Assembly (NCBI GenBank): GCA_034509925.1
Contig: CM067528.1
Span: 7,277,001 to 7,341,000 of the forward strand
Length of the DNA: 64,000 nucleotides
Reading direction: 5' to 3'
Origin: Hirudinaria manillensis
Taxonomy: Eukaryota > Annelida > Clitellata > Hirudinida > Hirudinidae
Made by a program: the position numbers and the translations under genes. Below are positions 49,777 through 61,700 of this stretch, piece by piece. Positions within the stretch are counted from its first letter, which is position 1. The number at the start of each line of letters is the position of its first letter. The notes beneath the pieces were generated by a model. The model did no database searches. It worked only from the letters and a program-made list of their open reading frames with translations, and was not told the DNA's origin.

Positions 49777-52336
49777 TGTATCATCTCCTTGATTAACACT
49801 GCCTTCTAATCACTTGATTTATTCATTGTTTTCAAATACCTAATTGGTATATTTGTTAAAGTTTCAACTTTTAGAAGCTTCTTTGACTTTAACTGTTCAT
49901 TGAGGTGCAAACTATTTTCTGTTTTATTGTTTATTAGACAAGGAAAATTATGATTGGTATATGTTAATCAAGAAGGCTTAAACTTGTTGAAACATAATTT
50001 TGTGGGTATTCAACATGTTCATCACTTCAGTTATTTTTTTAGCAGGACTCCATTTTGCCATTCTTTCTGATTGATTTCTAAATTATATTTTCATGCTTGT
50101 TCAGTTTCTGCATCATGAAAATTCAACAGGAACTAATATGTTAATGAGGTTGCAGCAGAAGTTGTATTGCAAAACTACTCTGAAGATTGCAATTTATTTC
50201 AATTATTACCTTAGAGAGGTTCTATGAATAGATTGGGGGTTTATATTTATCGCTTGCAACAGCTATTTTAAACGAGAATATTTTGGGTTTCTTGTTGGTT
50301 TTAAGATTTTTGCTCATCAATTTCATTCCTTTATCAGATAGTCTAGTTTTTGCTTTGCAGAACATTTTTTGGAAGATTCCGGTATTTATTCTTCAAGAAG
50401 CTTAATTATTTAATTACAAATTCATATTTGGCTTACATAAGCTTGTAGCTTAATTTTATATTTTTTTTAAAATTCCAATTTGATTTCAATGATTTATGCT
50501 CATGCAATAAATTGCAAGTTTTGTTAAAACTTGGTTTAACTTAAAAGTCACTTATATGTCCTCATATGCTTCTAAGAGTTGCCCGATTTCCACTTAGAGC
50601 ATATTCTTTTATGGAAGGCCTGTCACCATAAGTAGTCTGAGTTTATAGTCTTAGTGGAGTTAGTCCCACTTGTTCTTTACTCATGTGATGAGGGTCTCCA
50701 AATTTGCTTCCTTCACTTACATCATGTTTTTGCAATTTTCTTTTGGATTAGAAGCAGGCTTCCAGGTGCTCCTGATTGTGCTAAAGTTTGCTCTTGATCC
50801 TTTTCAGGTACTCTGGTATTCTTTCATACTCCTCAGTAAATGAAGCAACAATTTATGATCTTTAGTTTTTCCACATTTCTTTCAAACAACATTTATTTCA
50901 ACATGAATTGCTTCCCAATTTTTACCTTCTTATTCAAGATAAATGGCTGGAGGATAGATGGATCTAGGAACTGTCTCCATTCCTTGTCTCCACATAAACT
51001 CTTTTTGGACATTTGGAAATAGCTTTGATATTTTCCACAGTACTTTCAAGAATGAAATCCTTGTTTGTGCTCCGTTGTTTCTCGTCATGCTTTGGCACTT
51101 TCTTTTGTATCCATCTGGATATTAGAAATTATTGGAATCTGGAACATTTAAAACCAAAATTTAAATAAACTAAATATGACCTTTTAATAACTCTTAATGC
51201 ACAATGATTAGACTCATGTTGCACGATTCTTGTAATGTAACGCGATGAAACCAGCATAAAATTTACTTTCGATTTCACTTTCTTTCGACCATAAATGGTC
51301 CTATATGAACAGTTTCAAATTTTCAAGCCAAATTTTTCAAATGCCAGCCCCCTACAGACTCTTTTCTTCATCCCCGTTCAAACTGAAAAAAATCTTTTTT
51401 TTTTTAATTTTTAGATTAGCATCTTTAAAATGTGCGCGGAATCAAATTAGCACTGAAAATTCAAGCTTTATTAGCTGAAAATATACCTCTCCAAGATTTA
51501 AAATGCACAAATTTTTGACATAAGAAATCAACGTGTCCATCGCTGTCGTCAACATATCCTAACAAATTCGTCTTTAAGCTTTCGACCAAAACAGCCACGT
51601 TATAAGTTTGTAAACAATTTTGTTTAATAGTTTTGTAATGTAATTATAGGACATGTTTGTTTTATTTAATTTAAATTTTGTCAAGTTGATTTTAATATCG
51701 GTCGGAAGTTTTAACCTTTAAAGATGAGAACATGCTCCACCCTCAAACCTCATACATATTCAAATATCAGAATCGTGGTTGTTCCTTAGACACCCCTCAT
51801 CAAGTATTAATTCCATTTTGATAAAGCTATTTTAAAATGATTAAATTTAATAACGCTTTCAACATTTTGTTAACTTAATTCAATAAATTTGAATTTATTA
51901 AATACATTTAGAAATTGTAATACTCGATCCATAAAATATGGAAATGAAATATCTTTTATTGCTTCAGCTTTCAAATTAATTTATTTTTTGAAAAATAAGA
52001 ATGAAATTCAGCGACAATCCAATGACACACCACTTAAAATCACGTCCCAAATATTAGGTACAATCACTACAATATACGCCTTATATTTCATAGTTAATTA
52101 TTTTAGTTTAAATTCAGCTTCAACACAGAAACACCAATTGAATCTAATCAAGCTTAATTCAAGTGACATATGACAATCAGAATGTCTTCTGAAATATCTT
52201 CAAAAATATTTTTTAAAAATAAGTAAGGTGAGTGATGTGGAATCAAGTGAGCAGTGTTTAATATTATTTTATTACAATTTACATTTTGACAAATGTTTTG
52301 TAATTTTACATTTCAGACTAATTGAGGCCATCAATC
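49777..52336. other. Intergenic stretch
   Basis: Possible AATAAA for the trefoil gene at 50506-50511. The region 50560-51130 is less AT-rich and on the minus strand has broken frames (for example ESTVENIKAISKCPKRVYVE) that might be a decayed element. I cannot support a gene. TTTATT at 52268-52273 is the likely minus-strand polyadenylation signal of PTPDC1. Confidence 0.45.
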
Positions 52337-55300
52337 TCATCTCTTATTTCTTCCTCCAAAACAGCTACAGGCAATTCCAGACTGGAAAATGAAGTCACTG
52401 AAGTCAAGCAGGAACCTGTAAATCTTCTTTCCAAGATCAAGTCTCATCACAGAACCAACGTGGTTCGAAGACCTGAGGAAATACTCGTCGTTGAGGTCGT
52501 TTGTTACGTCATCACCTTCGAGGATGCAATTTTGGTGGACCAAAGTTGAAATAATTCTCTGCATTAGTTGGAAATTGATGCCATTTTGAGCCAACTTTCC
52601 TGGCGTTTTGGATGGGGGATGGAGAGCCAGGGAAGTGAGAAGGAGGTAGGATATCGTTGCTACTGCACACTTTAGAAGGATTTTTTTTATTATTTAGTGC
52701 TACTAAAAGCAACGATCTTATTGATTTAATAGCATATGACCATTAATTAAATCTTAAACACTGATATTTAACTAACAATTAAAAATGAGAAAATAATTAA
52801 ATTATAAAAAGTCACTTTTCAAACTACAGGAGCAGATCAGAAGAGAAAGCAAAATCCACCTTTTCAAGATGAGATAATTTTTCTCTAAGATTGTATGTTT
52901 CATCAATAACAATTGGAAGATCCTGATGGGTAAGTATTGGCTCCTACCAAATGTTTATATTACTTTTATTGATTATTTTGCATCAGTTGGAAAAATAACA
53001 CTTTGAAAATAATTAAATAAATTTATTTTAAATATCATAGACAAAAGTTTTTGTCCTATGTTTACTTTTCTTTTGTTTCTGTATTGCTTACTATAATATA
53101 AGGAATTGTTACACCACATAATAACAGCCATGCATACTTAATGTAGCCTATTTCAAAATATAAATTTAAAACAAAATTTATTATTAATGTAAAGCATTAA
53201 CTGATTAATAGAATCAATAATTGAATCTCAACCTTCAAGTCATCAATCCATCCCCACAAGATACACGACAACACTTCAGGATTTTCCTCTTTTGCCAAAC
53301 TGTTCCAACCTGAGTCACTTGAATTTAATTCTCTTTTGAGATCATCAACTCCCTTCAAAGCATCATTTTTTATTATTTAATTTAATTTAATAATAAAATT
53401 AATAATACAATTTATCCAGATAATAGTTTTAAAATTTAAAGAGTATAAATGCACCAATATATCTTGTGACATGCGGCTCTTAACTGCAGGTGGCCAAATG
53501 GGTAATGTTCCTAAATGCAGAAGTAAAAGCAAGAAACCATTAGGTGTCATGTTTGATATCCACCCTTGGAGGGGGGCATTATACAAATTGAGATTGGTAT
53601 TCAGTGCCATTTTCAGGAATATATAAGGCTCTTTAAAAAATTTATTAACCATTGATCTTTTTATTTGTTGCCATAAATATTTTTTTAAATTAAAACATTT
53701 AGTTTGTAATTTAATGAACAATTAACTTGAATTTATTAAAGTAAATATATATGTTAAAGATATGCATATGTAACTTGAAATTATTCCTCACTTCAAGTAC
53801 ATTTATATCGTAAGTCGTCTTCGACATGGCCTTCATGACATCACTTTTCAACATCCCCGACCGACTTTCCCTTTTGTCGAGCTTGTTTGCAGAACTCCGC
53901 GAAGAAACAAGAGGGAGGTCGGGATTTGAAAAGACTTTGTGAAGGAGAGGAATCGGACAGAAACTCTCAGAGCTGATGGATCTACTGACAGTTTCAGAAG
54001 CGACATTCAAATGATTGCTCGAAAACATTTCTGCTTTTTGGCAGTTTTGATCCTTTGTTGAAAAGAAGCAATCAATGGCGCATCTCCTCGAAATGTGCTC
54101 ATCTTTTGTGCACAAAACTCCCGCCAATTCCATCAGCCTATTGCAGCAGACAAAAACAATCTGCACGAAACAATTAAATGCAATCAGTTTTGAGTGTTTG
54201 TTCAGTTTTATTTTATTTGTAATTTTATTAAACCTAAAAACAAACAGAAACTCTAAGGAATCAGTTTGCGGTATTCCCGATCGATAAGCCCTCTCTATTA
54301 TCGCTCACAACAATGGAGCAACCATAGCTCCACCCCCCATACATAATTTACTAATGTAGCTCCTCCTCCTGCTAATTTGTAAAAAAATTGTATATATTTT
54401 CTTAAAAAATATATTATTATATTTAAAAATATACGTTCAATATTTTAAAAATACTCAATCAAATTAAAATCAAGTAAAACAACACGTAGCTCGGCTAAAG
54501 TGAACAATGACAAAAATTGCGCGGGAGCTGACCGTCCAATCAGAGGCTTCTGGAAAATATGACTTTATTAGTTATTTCTCCACCCATCAAATTCCACATA
54601 AAGTAAAGCATATTTATATACAAAAACGCTCTTGCCGATAGTACGACAGTACGTGCTTCCAGGTAAGAAAAACTTAGATAATTCTGTAAATCAGTGGAAT
54701 AAACGAATTAACTTTTAATTTCCTTTTAATAGGCACTACTGTCTGGAGCGATCAGTGGGGGGCCTACAGAAACTTACCGGCAGTGACTGGATTAGATCAC
54801 GCCACTGTGAACCATTCCCTGATGTTTGTGGCCCCCAACGGCGTCAACACGAACTCCGTCGAGAACATGTGGAGATGTGCGAAGGACATCTTACCTGGAA
54901 GCACGTACTGTCGTACTATCGGCAAGAGCGTTTTTGTATATAAATATGCTTTACTTTATGTGGAATTTGATGGGTGGAGAAATAACTAATAAAGTCATAT
55001 TTTCCAGAAGCCTCTGATTGGACGGTCAGATCCCGCGCAATTTTTGTCATTGTTCACTTTAGCCGAGCTACGCGTTGTTTTACTTGATTTTAATTTAATC
55101 GAGTATTTTTAAAATATTGAACGTATATTTTTTAAGAAAATATATACAATTTTTTTTACAAATTAGCAGGAGGAGGAGCTACATTAATAAATTATGTATG
55201 GGGGGTGGAGCTATGGTTGCTCCATTGTTGTGAGCGATAATAGAGAGGGCTTATCGATCGGGAATACCTCAGTTTGCAATATGTTTGATGAAACCAGCAC

Positions 55301-57769
55301 ATAATCTGCGCAATTTAATGATAGTACTTTTTTATCATTTTGTCATCTAAAGTGGTTCTTAGAAATATTCTTTAATTAATTAATTAATTAAATTTAATTA
55401 CCTTAGGCAAATTCTTTAGCAGTTTTGCTTCTCTGCCGTGAACAAAATATTTTTGTCTGACGAGGAATTCAGACAAAGTGCAAGGAGAAGTAACAGAACT
55501 GTTTGATATGAAATCATTCCAAGTGTAATGAATGGACAACTCTTTAATTTCTTAAATAATCATTGAATAGTTTTTTTTTAATTACAATATTATTTTCAGA
55601 CTTTACAACTCATGCAAACATTTTGTAAACAAATTTTGTTCCCTGATTTGAATTAATTATGAATTTAGAAAAATGGAAATTAAAGGCATATAAAATACAC
55701 TCTAACCTAATGCTACACCTTGAGATAAAATCAATTTAAAATGATTAAATTCTATGGAAAACATGTTTAAGTAATAAATAAATAATATTATTATTAAATT
55801 AATTAATAAATCTGCTTTCAACCTCTGAGGAAGATGGAAGATGATTCTCATGGGGAGAAGTGTTTTGTAAAAATCACTGATGCATTGTATCTGACAATTG
55901 CTTTGAATTGAACCTGGCCTTTTTAAGAGAAAAAAGTTAAAAATCATGTTTTACCCCAATTTAATACTATTTTAATTGATATTGTTAAATTATTACTATA
56001 CTGATAAGACAGTAAATAAAACGATGTTACAAACCATTATTAATTCACGAATAAACAAGAATGAACATGAATAAACAGTAAAAAGGCTCAACTACCTTTT
56101 AGATCTTATGTAATTAATAGCGATTTGTGGTTGAGTTCTGTTGGTGTAAACCAAATAACAGGCTATCAACACCCCTGTTCTACCTAAAAGAAAACTTTAC
56201 TTTTCAGATTCTGATTAAATTAATAGAACTTTCAAATAGTTTCTTCATAATAATGCTTTTTTACTTAATAATGTTTTAACAATACAATTGCATCATTTGA
56301 TAATCCAATAAATAAGGAGAATCAAGTTGAGCAGCACAATTAAAGTTAAATAATTGAAAATAATTCAATTCAATTCACAAATATTTTAAGTGCCTTTTTT
56401 ATCCAAGTCCTAGGATTTCAAAGCAATAATTTGATTATCATTGATCATTGCTTCCTCAAATAAATGTTTAAATGCAATTTAAAATGGATCAATTGAACAT
56501 GTTAATTCGAACCAAGACCAGCATGGCAATGAATGGCCACTTTTCCTTCTGAGATTGCAAACTGCATCACTTGAACAACATCAACCAAGTTCTTCAGTGA
56601 TCCAACTCCATAATCTCTCCACCCATAATTGTAGAAGGAAACTGCAAATTGCAAAGAGGTTGCCATTGTGATTCATTATCATGATGATAAATATTGTTAA
56701 ATTAAATAACACAAAAATATTCTTGCATGAATCAATATCAATATTATGAACAATGTTATAGAAATAAATAAATCTTCAAAATTCTTGTTTCATGTCAACA
56801 GCTCACCAAACTTAGATTGAAGGACCAAGGCACACCTAAAAAATAATCCAATTCCTACCCTGGGCATCCATGAATTCTTGGGGTTGATAAGTGAAACCAC
56901 TGCTCTCGAGTCCCGGGCCACAATGTTCGTGCTCCCCAAGCATTTGGAGATTGATCAATGATTTGATGTTGTTGCTTGAATGTGAGCAAATAAATGAGTG
57001 AAAAAAATGGATCAAAGGTTACTAATTTAACTATGAAATGAAATGCAACTAATACTACACATAGCAATTGGAATATCAATGCAAGATTCATTATCCACTC
57101 ACTCTTTAAATTGTTGTATGATGTTAAATTTATCTATCATGTCAGAGTTTGGTCGTGACATGGCCAGTATATTCTGAGTTATCCTAAAATGATTATTATC
57201 AATTATACCTATCTTCATATATTAACATGTTTGGTTGAAAGTCTCCAAAACTCAATATTTTTTATTATTCGGATTATAGATTAATTATTTAACAAATTAG
57301 TTAAAACTACTGCAATTGCAATAAAAATTAAGGTAATAAGTAAATTATGGTACGGAAACATTAACAATAGCCCTCTCTTATAAAACTTACCAGGATGAGT
57401 ACAGACCTGTAATGGCCTGAACATCTTTCCATTTGGTAGCACTTTCATATTTACAGTTTTTTCCACCACAAAACATTAAACACATTTGAGATTCAGGAAT
57501 ACTGCTTCTGAGAGATTCAGATATTGGTGAATATTTTGCCACAGCTTCCTCTGTTTTGCAAAATACCAGTTTGTTAAAGTCTTACATTTGGTAGTTTGAT
57601 AAGTAAATTTGAAAGTAGTAATTGTTAATATTTTGTGACCACTAAACAATTTGAAACTCTATTAAGAAGCTTTAAAGAGCAATGCCTTAAAGTTAATATA
57701 TAAAAATGTTTTCTTACTGTTTAGATGCTTGTCCGCAACATCAGAAATATCTTCTCCCAAGGTAACCAT
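52337..57769 (-). CDS. PTPDC1: PTPDC1-type protein tyrosine phosphatase
   Basis: Exons in order: 57718-57769, 57391-57550, 57103-57183, 56859-56974, 56513-56641, 56096-56183, 55823-55918, 55402-55498, 53792-54160, 53233-53352, 52860-52943, 52337-52669; 574 residues, all phases consistent. The catalytic P-loop HCHAGLGRTG (CX5R) spans the junction of exons 5 and 6, and YGWRDYGV provides the general-acid loop. CGGKNCKYE, NILAMSRPNS and LVRQKYFVHGREAKLLKNLPK, and the C-terminal helical region (LKRELNSSDSGW, ILWGWIDDLKEP), match PTPDC1 along its length. The protein is Cdc14-related and in vertebrates linked to centrosomes and cilia. It is shorter than the human protein because the linker between catalytic and C-terminal parts is brief. 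Merlin copy 2 sits in the intron 54161-55401. Confidence 0.92.
54261..54269 (+). repeat. Left 9-bp target-site duplication of Merlin copy 2
   Basis: TCAGTTTGC, repeated exactly at 55269-55277. Confidence 0.93.
54270..55268 (+). mobile_element. Merlin copy 2, hairpin-like non-autonomous derivative in PTPDC1 intron
   Basis: Same GGTATTCCCGATCGATAAGC ends as copy 1 and its own 9-bp duplication. The inverted repeats are about 399 bp (54270-54668) and 380 bp (54889-55268). They enclose only about 220 bp, which contain the intron acceptor and about 50 codons of the transposase (54733-54887), cut off when the right repeat begins. The left repeat differs from copy 1 at only a handful of positions, pointing to recent common mobilisation. 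The structure is a potential 400-bp-stem hairpin in transcripts crossing it. Confidence 0.9.
55269..55277 (+). repeat. Right 9-bp target-site duplication of Merlin copy 2
   Basis: TCAGTTTGC, exact match to 54261-54269. Confidence 0.93.
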
Positions 57770-58717
57770 TACGAAACTTAGAGCGAAAGGTATTGCTATT
57801 AAATATCTGCTATATCTTGTAAATATTACAACTTATAATTTGATTCTATTTCCATCAATAAGAATGACATGACGTGAAATTTGGTCATATTTCATCACAA
57901 AAATAGCATATAAAATAGATCTGTTAAATTAACTAAATTATGATTTCGATAGAAAACCACTCGAGGCACCGGCCAAACGTTCTCACAGCTTCATTGTTTA
58001 CAGCGCGCAATGAGCCTAGTAACGGTGTCTAATTGCGAAAACCGGATCGATATTACAAGCAGCAACTAATTTTCCGTCTATCGCTTGCGTGATATTGTAT
58101 GAATCATACCTTGCTGTTATTTTTTTAAATCTTTAAGGTAACTGCCTCATAAAATTTGAGTTATTGGAAGCCTTTCACCGAGCTCGATGTGCAACCCCGT
58201 TCTCTATCTGAGCCTCTACTGGCAGACCCGAGAGTGGCATCAAGGACCAAGTTTTTTCACGATCGGCTACTGAGTCTGCCGCCTCAGTCTTAAAACTCGA
58301 TATTTACACATCTTGACCGGGCATGGCCTTCTTCAGCCTCCAGTGAATGACTCAACAACCATAGACCACAGAAAAACCCAATAACGTTTCGTCTCCAAGT
58401 ACGAATAAAGGGTTTGGTGAACGTTTTTGATAATCTGTAGGTATAATTAATTAACCCAAACTAAACTGGCATCCAGATCTGCACCCAGATCCAAAGTCTT
58501 TAAATTCAAATTAACAAACAATTCAAACGAGCCAATCAAGTGAAGCCAGAAGGTAAAAATGCAAGACCTCCACTGAAAATTATTTCATGAATTAGTCGCA
58601 GAACCAATCTCAAACATACACACACACATCCAAACATCTCCACAAAAACTCATATCATGTTTGACAAGAAAGAATATTGTTGTTGAACGCACAAAAAATA
58701 AATTCTTTGAAAACAAG
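57770..58717. other. Intergenic region: PTPDC1 promoter side and RFC1 3' side
   Basis: Both flanking genes are on the minus strand, so this holds the PTPDC1 promoter and the RFC1 3' end. About 57955-58420 is less AT-rich than the surrounding DNA and has no coding pattern I can defend. Confidence 0.5.
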
Positions 58718-61700
58718 TCATTTCCTGGTTTTCTTCTGCTCTTGCTTCCCTTTCTTGGTAGGTGCTTTGTCAGAAGTCTTTGCATTTTTTGACTGTGGTT
58801 TTGGTTTTTTGGCCTGGAGAAATGAAACAAGAGAATAGTAAATACAGCCATAATTCAAGCATAATAAATAAATAAATTAATTGATAATCATAAACAAGAG
58901 ACCATAATCATGGCATCAGTAGCGATGTCATCCTCTTCTTGTTCTTCATCCACTTCTAATGAGTCATCATCACCTTCCAAATCATCCAAACCACCAACAG
59001 ATGCCCCCTTAGAGGATTTCTTAATGACAATGTTGGAATATGGCAATGCATGACCCTCCTTGTTGTATGCTCTTGTAAATGCAGCCTTGACCTGTAATTG
59101 CAAGAACATTAACAATGTAAATTATATTTTAATATCATCTCATGAAAAACTAATCTTCTAGTAATCACTTTTCAATGAAAGTCAATAAAATACCAGGAAA
59201 TAGCATCGGTTTCCTTACAAAAAATGAATCAATAGGCAATAATAACAATAATAATAACATATAATAGAGAAATAAACTTATGCTTGTGAATTCTGATTAT
59301 CAACGTAACATATCTGGTATAACTTGGCTATCAAATTCAATAAATCAGAAAGCACGACCTTTGAATCAACAAGAGACATGACATCCTTGGAGTCGGACCA
59401 ACTGCTCAGCTCGAGTAAGTCATCAAAGTCTTGTCTGAGGAGATTGTAATTGTTCATGATGGACACCACTGCATCCACTCCTGCCGTTCCTTCATTGACG
59501 AGGGGCTTCGTAATGAAATGCTTCATGGCCGGCAGGAAGTCAAGGTTCAGAGATTGTTTGTTGCAAGAAGTACTGAATGATGAAAATCGATATTTTAATA
59601 ATGTACAGATATCTGAATATAATCTAAAATTATCATGAATAACTTTCCAATAATTATTAATTCAATGCAGTTATTAAGCTGCAAACAAATAATAAAAAGT
59701 TAGAAGGTCATTCATTCACCTGAGTGAGGTGTGAAATTTGAGTCTCTGGAGAATACCGTTGTTCTTGTTGGTCGTTGAATTTTTTCCAAGCCAAGATGGA
59801 AAGGCAATCATGCCACTCATGGCACCCCTCAGACATTCACCTGGAATCACACTTGCAAGCATCGCCTGCAAAATTTTGCGACATTAAACAACGGCTTAGC
59901 ATAAAAAATACGGTAATGCAAGAGCGTATGTAATGTAATTGCACAACATGATAGAAGCAAGATTAAATAACATGATTCATTAACAATCCAAAACTACACA
60001 AAAGAGAGCAAATGAGTCATTATTATTGCAACAATCTAGGTCTTAAAGTAATACGTAACTCAAACCCTATAATTATATTAATAAAGATAATTAATTAATA
60101 AATAATAATAATAATTAATGATAATAACGATTAAATAATGATTAATTAATTGGGCATCACCTGGGTTGGCAGCAATCCCCAACTTTGGTTCCTCCTGATG
60201 TGACAATCAACAAGATCCCCCATGGAGATGCTGTTGGCTGCTTCACCAAGAAGTTTCAGGTGCTTCAACGAGTCACATCTGCAGGTGGTTTAAAGAGATG
60301 TTAATGAGATGTTGAGGAATCAATTATTATTATTATTGTTGTTAATTAATTATATTTTGTATGCAATACTGTAATTAAAATGATGCAAATCCACTTATGA
60401 TTTAGAATGAATTAGCATATTAAGATCTGGCAAAACAATACAAAATGCATTCAGCCAATCTTTAGAGTGCCTTATGGGATTCCTACTCTAATGGGATGTG
60501 GAGATACTTCTTAGTCCAATACCATTTGCATGATGCCACAAACAACAGGCAACAAACATGTTTATAAAAGACACCAATGACAGGAATAGTGGAATTCTGC
60601 CCATTTGTGGATCAGTAAAATAATTTTATGAGTGCAGCCCAAAAGGTAGGTTTGAAAGTTAAATTATTTTAATGGCAAGCACTTACTGAGCCCCGTAAGG
60701 TCTGACGGAGAGGTAGTTCTCATGCACAAAGAGTGGTGCCAAGTTGTAGTCATGGAAGAAAAGATCGCTTTTGTCGTTCAAAGTCATCTTCCTTCCATCT
60801 TCGCCTGAGAACACCTTTCTGCAGACATCAAAACAAACCTGTAGGAATGAATGAGATTTCAAAATAGTTGCATTCATATAAGAACATAGTCATAAAGGTT
60901 TAGTAAAGTTTTAGTTAAAAGATTTAGTTAGTTTTATTAACACCAATGAGAAAATGGCACTGACACCATTAACAATATTAAATTTAAAACAATTTAATGA
61001 CAACGCACTGTCATGATATCAGAAATGTTTTTCTAGATTTATGCTGGAGGCACTTGTGGTAATTAATATTAATAATAAATTAATAAATTCTCACCAGATG
61101 GAGGTCCTTTTGAGCACGTAAAGCGTCCTGCTTGAGCTGATCATATGTAAGACTCTTGTCCTTCACAGTCCACATGGATAGATTATGGATTACCTGGATT
61201 GGATTTATGGAAATAATAATGTTTTTGTGATTTAATGTTTATATAATCACAGAGAATTAGACATGGAACTGATCTTAGAACAAAAATGGCTACCACTGAA
61301 GTTTATCATTAATAAATTATTCCAACTTAAAAAACACCAATCAAACTTGTTCTTTGTAAAATAATTAAAATTAATTCATTAATCAATTTAATTCGATCAA
61401 TTCCAGAAACAAAAACAAATGCTATAAATAAATGAGTGAATATCAGCACCTGTCGAATATCCTGATTGGCTGCAATAATGATTTCATTGAGTGCAGGGGG
61501 AGGTATCTTAAGGCCCTCCTTGAAAGCTATTGACATCACGAGCCCCTTCAATGTTTAATATCACTTAATCACATAATTCTTTATTAGTTTTAAATGTCAT
61601 AATCCATACTCAGAAAACATCCAAATAATAAATAGACAATAGTTTTTATTTAAGTATTTATGACAAAAAAATCAAACAGATCTCTAGATAAAAGACATAC

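Noticed and set aside
50560-51130. Possible decayed gene on the minus strand
   Set aside because: Frames are broken repeatedly and no family is recognisable.
53377-53721. Minus-strand frame of 114 codons in a PTPDC1 intron
   Set aside because: The exons at 53792 and 53352 join directly in phase and match PTPDC1 without it; its own splice phases do not fit.
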